NCBI GenBank assembly: GCA_028284415.1
Contig: JANQRU010000004.1
Location: 1,736,001 to 1,800,000 of the forward strand
Direction of reading: 5' to 3'
Length of the DNA stretch: 64,000 bases
Origin: Pyrinomonadaceae bacterium
GTDB taxonomy: Bacteria > Acidobacteriota > Blastocatellia > Pyrinomonadales > Pyrinomonadaceae
Shown: in pieces, positions 27,050-36,456 of the stretch
How positions within the stretch are numbered: the stretch's first letter is position 1
Layout of the letters: each line of letters opens with the position of its first letter
Notes under the pieces: generated by a model
Databases searched by the model: none
Told to the model about the DNA's origin: nothing
The model's input: only the letters and a program-made list of their open reading frames with translations
Position numbers and translations under genes: made by a program

Positions 27050-29805
27050 TATTCCAATTCTCTCTTCTTTAACAAATCTTGTTGCTCAGAATATGAGATA
27101 TTATCCTTGATCCAGCGTTTGGGTGATTCACCTTTTAGGTAATGTCCGAACCATTCTAAGATTCTTCGTTGGTAATCCATTTGGTTTTTTCTTTCTCTTA
27201 AGCCATGTCCTTCTTTGGCATAGACCAACATCACCGCATTCTTTTTGGCACGCCGAGCGGCATTATACATTTCAATGCTTTGTCTCCAATTGACATTTGT
27301 GTCCGCATCACCGACTTCCAAAAGCAGAGGCGTTTGCATATTTTGAATATTCGGAACTGCCGAATTTCGTAAATATCCTTCTATATCTTCCCAGGGCGGC
27401 ACACGCATACGTTCTTGACTAACTTCAAAATGCCCGCTTTCAAAAGTATTTCCAAATGAGGGTGTAATCGCTCCATACATTGAAATAAAGTTTGTAAGTC
27501 CGGCACCGGCAACTGCCGCCGCAAAAATATTTGTTCTCGTTACGGCAAATGCAGATTGATAACCACCCCAAGAATGTCCGACCAGCCCAACTTTTTTCTC
27601 ATCAATGAGACCTTTATCAACAACAGCTTTAACTGCGATTTCTAGAGTTTTTGTCGAAGAAACTCCCGGGTCGCCAGCGTCAAAAACAATATCAGGTCTT
27701 AACACAAAATAACCATTACTAGTGAAAATCCTTGTGTTGTAATATCCTGTTTTTGAAGGAACGCTGTATGAATGGAATCCATTTGAGAGGCGTTCGTAGA
27801 TGTATGTAATCATCGGATATTTTTTACCCGGTTGATAATCATCGGGGTAGTACAAGATACCCTGAAGTTTTTTGCCATTTGCATTTACGTATTCGATCAG
27901 CTCGTTTTTGCCGATTTTGTATTGTTTTTCAAATGAGTTTGTCTCTGAAACTTGTTTTATATTTGAACTACCGTTTCGGGAAATAAAAAGATCAGGCGAA
28001 TCACCATATTTTTCAATTGAAAATACTGTAATGTCAGCTTTTTTTGCCGTGTTCAAACGGGAAGCCATCGCATCTCCCCAATAAATGTTTTTTAGCGAGT
28101 TTCCATTCACCAATTTTGCATAACCTGATTTCTTACTCCATGTTCCAAATCTGCGAACATAGGTTGGTTCGTTGAGATTTACATATCTTTTTGTTCTGTC
28201 AGTGCGTTGATAGCGGTGTTGTATTTTATCTGTTTTTCCATTGGTCAAACTTGTACCTTTTCCTGTGTTGGGATCAAACTTCCAAATGTCATATTTTGAA
28301 TGAACAACAAAATATGAGCCTGTTTTATCCCAACCCGTAAATCCGTATGGAAACTTTTGCTCGACCGGGTGGTCGTCATCAAGATTAACAAATGATGCAT
28401 CAAGATTTTGTGTGATATTAGTGGTTTTTCCTGATTCGATATTATAAAGATGGTAGTTGTCATTTTTGATGTAAACAAAGAATCGCCCATCAGGACTTAC
28501 ATCATAGTGGTAGATAATGTTTTCGAGAAGTTTTTTCTTTTCTCCGGTATTAGTATTTACTGAATAAATATCTCTGCTCGCTCTTCCGAACATTGCTTTG
28601 AAGTCATATGGAGTATTATCAAAAGCTAGAAGAGTTTCGCTGTCAGGTTGGAATCGAACGCTCTCAGCTTTTTTATCAGCAAGTTGGACAAATTTGTTTG
28701 TATCTAGATGCCAGACGGAGAGATAAGAATTATCGGTAGCTCTAAATTTTTGTTCGGGAATAGTTCTAACATCACCACTATTCCAAATCTCTAATGCAGG
28801 AATCTCAGGCTGATCTTTTGTTGATTTCTTTGCTGACTTCGCAGGATTTTTTTGCCAAGTATCAATATTAAAGAAAATAGAGTTACCATCCAAAGACCAA
28901 CGAAGCGGACGGTTACTGAGTATTCTCATATTCTTTGGAAAATTAGATACTGTAGTATGATTAAATTCTTTAGGAGTTGAGTTTGTGGCAGAAGCATTTT
29001 TCCAAACTAGAATATCATTTGTTGCTTCCTTAAATCCCTTATCTTTATGCGAACGAAAAACTGCTAAATCATTGCTGTCTTTTCGCCAAGTTAAACGGTT
29101 ATAACTAGCTTTTTTGCTATCCAAGGTTACTGAAGATTTTCCATCAAAGATCACAACCCCATTTCCAAGTTTATCCTTTGCATCAGTAGTCATCGCAAGC
29201 ATAGAGTCTTTATCTGACCATTTGTATTCTTTTACATTTCCAAAAATTGTGTCTTTATTTGTGCTTAAATTTCGAACGATGATGTTTGTGCTTCTGCTTT
29301 TGGATTTTTCATCGGGATAGGGCTTCAAAGCCAGAAATCTTCCGTCGCTGCTAAAACTAAATGATGAAATATTTTCTACACGAGTAGTTTTTCCACTTGC
29401 AAGGTTTATAAGCTCAAAAGCCTTGCGAATTGGTCTTTTACTTTTGCGAAGTGATTTTTGTGTTTTAACATCTGGAGAAACAGAATAGCCGAGCCATTTA
29501 TTATCATTAGAGAATGTTGGGATTTCTCCATATTTTATGACCTTTGAAGTGTTTTTTGACAAGTCACGCAGTCTCAATTCATTTTCCCTATTGTTTTTAT
29601 AGATCGGATAAATTAGCCATTGTCCATCATTAGATAGCTCAATTCCTCGAAACCCCAAACGTTCCCAGTTATCAAGGTCTTTGTCTGTTATGACTCTAGG
29701 TTGATTCGCAGGACTTTGATCTTGTGCAATGGTCTCGGAAGATAAAATGCCAATTGTAAAAAGGCTAAAGATTAAGCTTAAAAGGATAGTATTTTTTTTC
29801 ATCAA
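27049..29805 (-). CDS. S9-family (prolyl oligopeptidase-like) secreted serine peptidase
   Basis: A 918-residue peptidase. The signal peptide ends TIAQ. A long N-terminal beta-propeller (about 30-640) is followed by an alpha/beta-hydrolase domain with the catalytic triad S745 (GHSWGGYQ), D835 (GDADTN) and H867 (KEGHGL). YIYERLSNGFHSY and FVLRPDI precede the nucleophile elbow. The length is that of the large S9 group found in Bacteroidota and Acidobacteriota rather than of classical prolyl oligopeptidase. It is probably exported and scavenges peptides. It stands alone on its strand. Confidence 0.92.
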   Translation of the reverse strand: MMKKNTILLSLIFSLFTIGILSSETIAQDQSPANQPRVITDKDLDNWERLGFRGIELSNDGQWLIYPIYKNNRENELRLRDLSKNTSKVIKYGEIPTFSNDNKWLGYSVSPDVKTQKSLRKSKRPIRKAFELINLASGKTTRVENISSFSFSSDGRFLALKPYPDEKSKSRSTNIIVRNLSTNKDTIFGNVKEYKWSDKDSMLAMTTDAKDKLGNGVVIFDGKSSVTLDSKKASYNRLTWRKDSNDLAVFRSHKDKGFKEATNDILVWKNASATNSTPKEFNHTTVSNFPKNMRILSNRPLRWSLDGNSIFFNIDTWQKNPAKSAKKSTKDQPEIPALEIWNSGDVRTIPEQKFRATDNSYLSVWHLDTNKFVQLADKKAESVRFQPDSETLLAFDNTPYDFKAMFGRASRDIYSVNTNTGEKKKLLENIIYHYDVSPDGRFFVYIKNDNYHLYNIESGKTTNITQNLDASFVNLDDDHPVEQKFPYGFTGWDKTGSYFVVHSKYDIWKFDPNTGKGTSLTNGKTDKIQHRYQRTDRTKRYVNLNEPTYVRRFGTWSKKSGYAKLVNGNSLKNIYWGDAMASRLNTAKKADITVFSIEKYGDSPDLFISRNGSSNIKQVSETNSFEKQYKIGKNELIEYVNANGKKLQGILYYPDDYQPGKKYPMITYIYERLSNGFHSYSVPSKTGYYNTRIFTSNGYFVLRPDIVFDAGDPGVSSTKTLEIAVKAVVDKGLIDEKKVGLVGHSWGGYQSAFAVTRTNIFAAAVAGAGLTNFISMYGAITPSFGNTFESGHFEVSQERMRVPPWEDIEGYLRNSAVPNIQNMQTPLLLEVGDADTNVNWRQSIEMYNAARRAKKNAVMLVYAKEGHGLRERKNQMDYQRRILEWFGHYLKGESPKRWIKDNISYSEQQDLLKKRELE

Positions 29806-29991
29806 AATGTATTTTCTCCGTATATTTATATAAATAACGCCACAGCAATTAATTTTATGACAAAAAATTGAGTTTTGATTAGCCTAAATTTATGAACAAA
29901 TGGATTTAAAGGATACTTCCAAAAGTGTTAAAAATAAGTTTAGGTTTAATCAAAAGAGAAACCTTACAAACAAAGGAAACTTCAATTTGTT

Positions 29992-30378
29992 ATGTCCTCT
30001 AAAATAAAAATCATCACCGCAATTTATGTTTTGATTATCATCGGAATAATCATCATTGCGAATACTAAAAGCACGCAATACTTACTTAGATTCAGCGGCG
30101 GAATCCCTTATTTTGATAAATTAGGGCATTTTTTCCTGATGGGAATTCTTTCATTTTTAGTAAATCTATTACTTAAAGCAAAAAACGTAAAGATTTGGAA
30201 AATTAAATATTTGCTTGGAACTCTGATAGTTATAACGCTCGTAACCCTCGAAGAGGTTTCACAAATTTATATCAGCGGACGTGCATTTGATATCGGGGAT
30301 TTAATCGCTGACTATCTGGGTATATTTTTATTTGGTGAATTGGCAAGATTTATTTACGGAAGATATTTGGTAAAATAA
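29992..30378 (+). CDS. VanZ-like family membrane protein
   Basis: A 128-residue membrane protein with three or four hydrophobic segments. The VanZ-like landmarks are FDKLGHFFLMG (about 41-51) and EEVSQIYISGRAFDIGDLIADYLG (about 83-106, quoted here for its conserved E, Q, R and D residues). The function of VanZ-like proteins is unsettled; some affect teicoplanin resistance. It lies between the S9 peptidase (divergent) and the DUF512 gene, 46 bases upstream of the latter. Confidence 0.85.
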   Translation: MSSKIKIITAIYVLIIIGIIIIANTKSTQYLLRFSGGIPYFDKLGHFFLMGILSFLVNLLLKAKNVKIWKIKYLLGTLIVITLVTLEEVSQIYISGRAFDIGDLIADYLGIFLFGELARFIYGRYLVK

Positions 30379-30424
30379 AAGTTTGCCAACCTTTTGGCAA
30401 TAATTTGCACTAAACACATTTGTT

Positions 30425-31882
30425 ATGTATGAATTTGCCGTAACACCTGCTGTAACACAACTTCGCCGACCGGGCGTAACGATTGATTCTGTCGAACCGA
30501 ATAGTTTGGCGGAGGAATTAGACTTGGCGAAAGGCGATAGAATTGTGCGTGTCAATGGCAGACCCGTGCGGGATTATCTTGATTTTCGTTTCCAAACGGC
30601 AGGCGAGACGGAAATGACCTTTCTTGTACGTAAAGTAAGCGGTGAGAGTTGGGAAATTGATCTCGAACGCGATGAAGGGGAAGAGTTTGGCATAAACTTT
30701 GAGCAAATCGTCCCGCGGCAATGTGCCAATGAATGTCTTTTCTGTTTCTGTAAGGGAAACCCTGAAGATGCACGCCCATCGCTATTCGTGCGTGATGAAG
30801 ATATACGCCTTTCTTTTCTATACGGCAATTACACGACTTTGAGTTCGATAACCGAAGACGAGATGAATCGCATCATCGAACAGAGGCTTTCACCGCAATA
30901 TGTTTCCGTTCACGCGACTGATCTAAAAACCCGTGCGTATCTTCTCGGAGTTCCCGAAGAGCGAGCGGACATTTCCGATAAACTCGAAAGACTGTTAGAT
31001 AACAATATCGAAATTCATGCTCAAATTGTTTTATGTCCCGAAATAAATGATGGCAAGCAATTAGAGAAAACCTTGCGTGATCTCGGTTCGCATTATCCAA
31101 AAGTTGTTTCAACGGCAATCGTTCCGGTCGCCTTAACTCGTTACAACAAAGACGAACGCTTAACTCGTGTAACGCCCGAATTTTGTCGAAGAACAATTGA
31201 AGAAGTTGAAAAGTTACAAGCAGAGTTCCGTAAAAAACTCGGTGTAACTTTTGCTTTCTTAGGCGATGAAATTTATTTGAAAGCAGGTGTTTCAATTCCG
31301 TCAAAAGAGCATTACGGAAATTATCCGCAAATCGAAGATGGCGTTGGAATGATTCGCTCTTTTGTGAATGAATTTGATGAGTTTTTGGAAGATTTAAAAG
31401 AAGAAATAAATGGGCAAAGGAAGTTAGATATAAAAGTCGAAGTAAGCGGGCGGAATGTTCGCACTCACGAATTAGCGATTACGCCATTATCAAATGCAAT
31501 CGAGAAAACTCTGAACTCTGAACTCAAAACTCAAAACTCACTCCGTGGGACGATTATGACGGGCGAAATGTTCGCTCCGACCTTGAAAGAGCAGGTTGAT
31601 AAGTTAAATAAACTAATTGGCTCGGAATTTCACGTGATGGCAGTTCCGAACACATATTTTGGCGGAGATGTTTCGGTCGCAGGATTGCTTTCGGGACAAG
31701 ATTTCTTGGCAGTAAAAGCTAAAATTAAAGGCGATTTTGTCATAATTCCCGAACACGTAATCAAATCCGATGAGCCGATCTTAATTGACGGAATGCAGTT
31801 TGATGAACTCAAAGCAAAATATCCTGTGCCGATTTATGCAGCGGATTTGAAAGATTTTATTTGGGAATATCTTGAATCTTAA
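30425..31882 (+). CDS. DUF512 radical-SAM protein with N-terminal PDZ domain
   Basis: A 485-residue member of the PDZ-radical SAM-DUF512 family. The PDZ-like domain comes first (PGVTIDSVEPNSLAEELDL, GDRIVRVNG). A CxxxCxxC iron-sulphur motif follows (CANECLFC, near residue 100), then RLSFLYGNYTTLSS and the DUF512 domain. The reaction is unknown. A run of ACTCTGAA/ACTCAAA words at 31506-31544 encodes TLNSELKTQNSL and looks like an in-frame repeat insertion before the conserved GTIMTG segment. The 3' end overlaps a convergent gene by 26 bases. Confidence 0.92.
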   Translation: MYEFAVTPAVTQLRRPGVTIDSVEPNSLAEELDLAKGDRIVRVNGRPVRDYLDFRFQTAGETEMTFLVRKVSGESWEIDLERDEGEEFGINFEQIVPRQCANECLFCFCKGNPEDARPSLFVRDEDIRLSFLYGNYTTLSSITEDEMNRIIEQRLSPQYVSVHATDLKTRAYLLGVPEERADISDKLERLLDNNIEIHAQIVLCPEINDGKQLEKTLRDLGSHYPKVVSTAIVPVALTRYNKDERLTRVTPEFCRRTIEEVEKLQAEFRKKLGVTFAFLGDEIYLKAGVSIPSKEHYGNYPQIEDGVGMIRSFVNEFDEFLEDLKEEINGQRKLDIKVEVSGRNVRTHELAITPLSNAIEKTLNSELKTQNSLRGTIMTGEMFAPTLKEQVDKLNKLIGSEFHVMAVPNTYFGGDVSVAGLLSGQDFLAVKAKIKGDFVIIPEHVIKSDEPILIDGMQFDELKAKYPVPIYAADLKDFIWEYLES

Positions 31883-32471
31883 ATTCGTCAATGCAGTTTC
31901 CAGCAAAGTCCAGTTTGTAAACTGTATTCTCAAAGTCAGATACTAAAATGTGGTCTGAATGAAGTTCAAAAATATCTTTTCCATTATCTGAAACAAAAAT
32001 ATCTCTGGCACCGAATTCCCATAGAAGTTTTCCATCTTTACTAATTCTGCTGATATTCAGTTCACCGTGGATCAGATAATCTTCATCAAGTTTGTATATA
32101 TCAAAACAGGTTGCTTGGTCTGCTCTTGTTTTCCAAATAAGTTCTAAATCAGGAACAGATAAACAAAAAACGGTATCTCCCCAACATAAAACAAGTTTGT
32201 CTCCCTCAATCAAAACACTTTTATCACCAATAAATACTGATGAATGAGATGGAGCCAAAAGGCAATTGGATATTTCTTTTTCATTCTCAAAAACTCTAAT
32301 TGCCAATAATGGAGAAATGTATTTGAGTCCAAAAAGTGAAGAATACATCGAAGATTTTTCGTCTGATACAAATACTCTTTCGTAAGTATTTTTTTTAAAC
32401 ATCGAGTTGATAATAGAATTATCTTCCTTAAACATTTCGACAGTTAGATTTCCATGTTTAAGCTTTTTCAT
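31857..32471 (-). CDS. Cytoplasmic protein of unknown function, beta-propeller-like
   Basis: A 204-residue protein without a signal peptide. Repeated strand-turn patterns (SVFIGDKSVLIEGDKLVLCWGD, quoted as its conserved core spread over 78-100; ISRISKDGKLLWEFG; VYKLDFAG) suggest PQQ/WD-like propeller blades, too few for a closed propeller. I recognise no family. Its start overlaps the stop of the HAD hydrolase gene by 4 bases, so the two are translationally coupled, and its end overlaps the convergent DUF512 gene by 26 bases. Confidence 0.65.
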   Translation of the reverse strand: MKKLKHGNLTVEMFKEDNSIINSMFKKNTYERVFVSDEKSSMYSSLFGLKYISPLLAIRVFENEKEISNCLLAPSHSSVFIGDKSVLIEGDKLVLCWGDTVFCLSVPDLELIWKTRADQATCFDIYKLDEDYLIHGELNISRISKDGKLLWEFGARDIFVSDNGKDIFELHSDHILVSDFENTVYKLDFAGNCIDEFKIQDIPK

Positions 32472-33151
32472 TGTTTTTGACTGATTAAATCCAGCATCTT
32501 TTCTTTATCGTTAAAATCTCTGATTATATTTTCTGCTCCCAAATCTTTTAGCTTTCCGCTTTTGTAAAAGTCCACACCGATAAATTCGATTCCCATTTCT
32601 CGGCAGTTAATTAAATCCCATTTTCCGTCGCCGAAGTAAATTACTCTTTCAAAATCTGTTGAGTGTTTTTCTTTGGATTTTTCGATGGCGAGTTCGGTGA
32701 TGTTGTAGCGGGAATAATGATGGTTTGAGTTAGCGAAGGGAATGCCGTTTATTTCAAATCCGGCTTTTTCTAGTTTAAAGAGAGCAGTTTCCCCCCAGCC
32801 GCCTGTGGCAATTGCGAGAGGATAATCTTTTTCTTGCAATTCATTGAAAAAATGGACAGCACCTATGACTTCTGAGAAAAGAGTTGAATCTTTCTTAAAC
32901 TGCTCCTTCAGTAAACCTAAAAAATGTTCCTTCGTAGAATTTATTTCTGATTCTGTTGGCAGACGTTTGAAATTGCTCTGAAAAACTTCATTGCTTACGC
33001 CTAAATCTGTTACATGCTTGAATTCGCCCCAATCAATTTTCCCCAAGTTTATGTTGTATAAATCCTTGTAAGTTTGGGTAAATCCATAGTCATCAACTGC
33101 AATTGTGTCTGCGAGTGTTCCGTCAATATCGAAAACAATTAGAGGTTTCAT
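32468..33151 (-). CDS. HAD-family hydrolase
   Basis: A 227-residue HAD-superfamily phosphatase-like protein. Motif I is FDIDGTLADT (residues 6-15), motif II is ATGGWGETA near residue 116, and motif IV is YFGDGKWD near 172, with a helical cap between. Substrate is unknown; the general plan is that of phosphoglycolate phosphatase-like enzymes. It overlaps by 4 bases the downstream propeller-like gene and follows the glutaminyl cyclase gene by 17 bases, so the three are probably one operon. Confidence 0.88.
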   Translation of the reverse strand: MKPLIVFDIDGTLADTIAVDDYGFTQTYKDLYNINLGKIDWGEFKHVTDLGVSNEVFQSNFKRLPTESEINSTKEHFLGLLKEQFKKDSTLFSEVIGAVHFFNELQEKDYPLAIATGGWGETALFKLEKAGFEINGIPFANSNHHYSRYNITELAIEKSKEKHSTDFERVIYFGDGKWDLINCREMGIEFIGVDFYKSGKLKDLGAENIIRDFNDKEKMLDLISQKQ

Positions 33152-33168
33152 TTTTTGAGTTTATTCCT

Positions 33169-34011
33169 TCAATCTTTCTTTAGTTTTATTTCAAAAAGCT
33201 TTTTCCAGTTTTTGCCGGTAACAAAAATTCGATTGCCTTCTTTGTCATAGGCAATTCCGTTCATAGTGTTTTCGCTATCTCTTTTAGTATCTTCGGGGGA
33301 AATTCCGCTTAAATTTATCCAGCCAAGTAATTTACCATTTTGCGGATCAATACGGGCGATGTGATTAGGCTTGCCGATGCTTTCTGAATGCCAAATATTT
33401 GCCCAGATTTCACCTTTGACATATTCAAGTTCATTCAGGTTCATCAAAGGTTTTCCATTTTCGTCCATTACAACGATTGTGCGTGTGGTCGAAAAATTTT
33501 CGGGGTTAATGACTCTGATGACGTGAGTTCCGTCGCTCAGATACATATTCGTTCCGTCATCTGTTAATCCCCATCCCTGACCTTTGTAGCTAAACTCCGA
33601 AACTATGTCGAAAGTTTCCAGATTGTAAACAAAACCTCTTCCCGCACGCCATGTGAGTTGGTATATTTTATCGTTAAAAATAGTAATTCCTTCGGCAAAA
33701 AACTCTTTTGGAACATCTTTTTTTTGTAAGACTTTACCCGTTTTATATTCGACTTTTCTTAAAGAGGATCTGCCGTATTGCCCTGTGCTCTCATACAAAA
33801 AGCCATTTCTGTAAAGCAATCCTTGTGTAAATGCATCGGAATCGTGCTTGTATTCATTGACGACTTCATAGCCATAAACGGGGAGTCTTTCATTTTCAAC
33901 AGTCGTTACGGTTGAAGGCGTATTGCTTGGTGGTGGCATAGTTCTTTCGGGTGACTTGCCATTGCAAGAAAATAATAAAAGGGCAGATATAAATAAAATG
34001 TAAAAACGCAT
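33169..34011 (-). CDS. Glutaminyl-peptide cyclotransferase, lipoprotein
   Basis: A 280-residue plant/bacterial-type glutamine cyclotransferase. The lipobox LFSC gives a lipidated C16. A Pro/Thr-rich linker is followed by a five-bladed propeller with the family segments HDSDAFTQGLLYRNGFLYESTG, EGITIF, YQLTWR, NELEYVKGEIWANIW and the C-terminal LNGIA-like MNGIAYD. It converts N-terminal glutamine to pyroglutamate on exported proteins. Near the SurA/DsbA-like gene (17 bases upstream), it may form an envelope protein-maturation group. Confidence 0.93.
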   Translation of the reverse strand: MRFYILFISALLLFSCNGKSPERTMPPPSNTPSTVTTVENERLPVYGYEVVNEYKHDSDAFTQGLLYRNGFLYESTGQYGRSSLRKVEYKTGKVLQKKDVPKEFFAEGITIFNDKIYQLTWRAGRGFVYNLETFDIVSEFSYKGQGWGLTDDGTNMYLSDGTHVIRVINPENFSTTRTIVVMDENGKPLMNLNELEYVKGEIWANIWHSESIGKPNHIARIDPQNGKLLGWINLSGISPEDTKRDSENTMNGIAYDKEGNRIFVTGKNWKKLFEIKLKKD

Positions 34012-34028
34012 AGATTTGGTTTTTCTTG

Positions 34029-35369
34029 TTACTTCTGTCTTTGTGCATTTAATGCACGGTCAATTGCTTTTCTAAAACTTGCGGCAGAAAGAGTACGAAC
34101 TCTGTAGCCATTTACAAAGATGCTGGGTGTGCTTGAAACGCTGTAACTTTCGCCTTCCTTCATGTCTTTTTTAACTTCTTCTTTGAACTTTTCATCGGCA
34201 AAATCTTTTTCAAATTTCTTTTGATTCAGACCGATTTGAGTCGCGTATTTTTTCAGAGAAGTTACATCAAGAGCCGTTTGGTTATTGTAAAGAACTTCAG
34301 CATATTCAAAGAATTTTCCTTGTTTATTAGCGGCATTAGCAGCTAGTGCGGCATTAAAAGCATTATTGTGAATTTGTGTCAGAGGAAAATCGCGGACGAC
34401 AAATCTGACCTTTTCACCGTATTCCTCAACAACCTTTTTAAGCGTTGGATGGGCGGCGGCACAAGCGGGGCATTGAAAATCCGTAAACATTATGACCGTA
34501 ACGGGAGCGTCTGATTTTCCTTGAGCTGGATCATCATCTGCTGAAACGTATTGAATATAGGGCTGTGGTAACTTTATAAAAATGCCTGCTTTGTATTTTT
34601 TGTAAAGTCTGTCTCGCAGAGCCTGTTGCAATTTTTCTTCTTCACGCGGAGAAAAATCCTTCATTTTGTTCGTAACTTCACGAGCAACATATTCATTTGA
34701 TGAAATATTTAAGCTTGTGGCTTCTGCCAAAATCAATGCGGCATCTATCGCCCGATACAAAGAATCAATTGCCTGCTCATAAACATTGGCTTGGTACTCA
34801 TATAATTGTAAGCCGTGTTTTCTTTTGAAGTTAGCAAATGTTATTTCCGTTTCGCCAACTTTCGCTAAAACATCATCTTTTTTTATGTCAGCTGAATTAA
34901 TATCTTTTCCATAAGAAACTTTGTGTTTGGTTTTCAGTTGATTAACAAGACTTAACCAAGCGTTTTGTTCAGGTTGGCGACGCAAGAAACTGACGATTTG
35001 TGGGCGAACTTCTTCGAGAGTTCTACCTGCAACGACATTTGGATTTGCATCATAGACGGCTTTTATTTGTTCATTGCTAGGGTCAGAGACTTTTTTAACG
35101 ACCTCTTTATCAATTAATTCTTTAGTCGTGATTTTTTGCTCAGTAGCTTCTGATGCAAGAAGCACATCCGCAATCTGTTGTTCTAGAAAAGCTTTCCTCG
35201 CTTGGATAACTCTGCTTGGGTATTCATTCCAAATCTTTTTAACATTTGGATCTAAATCTTCAGCCGTGTAGCTACGACCGTTAGCCATAGCAAGAATTTT
35301 GTTTGGACTTTGGGCAAAAGTTACAAATGTAAATGTTATTAGAAATAAAACTACGCTGATAAACTTCAT
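34029..35369 (-). CDS. SurA-like chaperone / DsbA-type thioredoxin fusion, exported
   Basis: A 446-residue protein. The signal peptide ends TFAQ. Two helical segments (about 25-150 and 160-260) resemble SurA/PpiC-type N-terminal chaperone regions, each beginning with a VGETEIT/MANGRSYT-type strand and a helix hairpin. A DsbA-like thioredoxin domain follows (about 270-446), with C300-P-A-C303 and the cis-proline loop STPSIFVNG. It probably catalyses disulphide exchange on client proteins held by the chaperone part. The thioredoxin assignment is firm; the chaperone part is pattern-based. Confidence 0.85.
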   Translation of the reverse strand: MKFISVVLFLITFTFVTFAQSPNKILAMANGRSYTAEDLDPNVKKIWNEYPSRVIQARKAFLEQQIADVLLASEATEQKITTKELIDKEVVKKVSDPSNEQIKAVYDANPNVVAGRTLEEVRPQIVSFLRRQPEQNAWLSLVNQLKTKHKVSYGKDINSADIKKDDVLAKVGETEITFANFKRKHGLQLYEYQANVYEQAIDSLYRAIDAALILAEATSLNISSNEYVAREVTNKMKDFSPREEEKLQQALRDRLYKKYKAGIFIKLPQPYIQYVSADDDPAQGKSDAPVTVIMFTDFQCPACAAAHPTLKKVVEEYGEKVRFVVRDFPLTQIHNNAFNAALAANAANKQGKFFEYAEVLYNNQTALDVTSLKKYATQIGLNQKKFEKDFADEKFKEEVKKDMKEGESYSVSSTPSIFVNGYRVRTLSAASFRKAIDRALNAQRQK

Positions 35370-35387
35370 AATAAAACTGTTAAATTT

Positions 35388-36371
35388 TTAGACGCTTGTT
35401 GCGTTGGATTTATCTTTGAACTTCAAAAGATTCTGTGGCACTCGTATGGCTTCTTCTTTCGTCGGTTCACCGAAAATATCTGCATGAAAAATTTTAGCTA
35501 AAATTTCCGCACCGTCAACAACTCTCGGAGCAGGACGCGAAAAATAGCTCGTTGCATCCAAAGCCCAGATGTTACCATTTTGAATTGCAGGGATTCCTTT
35601 CCAGCTCTCAGGGAAATATGTGTTTTCAAGTTGTCGTAAAATATCTTTTGTGTAATAACCGCAGGGAACTAAAACCATTATCTCAGGCTTTGATTCATAA
35701 ATTTCTTCATAAGTTGTCGTCACGCTTTTTTCACCTTTTTTGCCCATTAGGCAATTTCCGCCGGCAATTTCAACTTGCTCAGGCACCCAATGTCCGGGTG
35801 AAAAAGGAGGTTCGAGCCATTCGAGCATGAAGATATTTGGGGAGTTGCGATTTTCAATTTGCGATTTGTGATTAATTTTTTGTCTGATGTTGTCGAGACG
35901 TTTTTGTAAGGCATTTACGACTTCGTTTCCTCTATTCGGAACTTCGCATAGTTCGGCAATTGTTTTTATATTTTCAAAAATATCTTCGATCGTATTTGGT
36001 TCGAGCGAAACGACTTTTGCATCGGCGACATACATTTTGGCGGCTTTTTGGACGGTTTTGTAGCTCACCGCACAAACATCACATAACTCTTGTGTCAAGA
36101 TAATATCGGGATTTAATTCTTGTAAGAGTTTTTCATCTAAATCATAGATTGAACCGTGTCCATCAAGTTGTGAACGAACTGCGTGGTCAATTTCTTTGCT
36201 CGACATCGTTTCGTGCGAAATTCGGCTGGCGGTCAAATGCGGTCTATCCATTATCGAAGTAGGAAAATCACATTCGTGTGTAATGCCTACCAGATTTTCT
36301 TCCAAACCTAATGCACAGACAATTTCAGTTGAAGAGGGAAGAAGCGATGCGATGCGTAAATCTTTTTTCAT
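35388..36371 (-). CDS. Cobalamin/iron-type ABC substrate-binding protein without a signal peptide
   Basis: A 327-residue helical-backbone metal/cobalamin-binding-type protein (BtuF-like). It has IASLLPSSTEIVCALGLEENLVGITHECDFP (conserved core of residues 7-37), LLQELNPDIILTQELCDVCAVS and PAPRVVDGAEILA. No signal peptide is present, so it may be cytoplasmic, as in a known subgroup annotated cobalamin-binding protein. A run of repeated TGCGATTT words at 35844-35880 encodes a KINHKSQIENRNS linker, probably a repeat insertion. No permease or ATPase gene is adjacent. Confidence 0.82.
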   Translation of the reverse strand: MKKDLRIASLLPSSTEIVCALGLEENLVGITHECDFPTSIMDRPHLTASRISHETMSSKEIDHAVRSQLDGHGSIYDLDEKLLQELNPDIILTQELCDVCAVSYKTVQKAAKMYVADAKVVSLEPNTIEDIFENIKTIAELCEVPNRGNEVVNALQKRLDNIRQKINHKSQIENRNSPNIFMLEWLEPPFSPGHWVPEQVEIAGGNCLMGKKGEKSVTTTYEEIYESKPEIMVLVPCGYYTKDILRQLENTYFPESWKGIPAIQNGNIWALDATSYFSRPAPRVVDGAEILAKIFHADIFGEPTKEEAIRVPQNLLKFKDKSNATSV

Positions 36372-36456
36372 TTTTGAATCTTTTAAGCGAAAGATTGGTT
36401 TTGATTTTTATGTCAAGCGGTTTGACTGGTAAAATTGTAACAAAAAGGAGTTAAAA

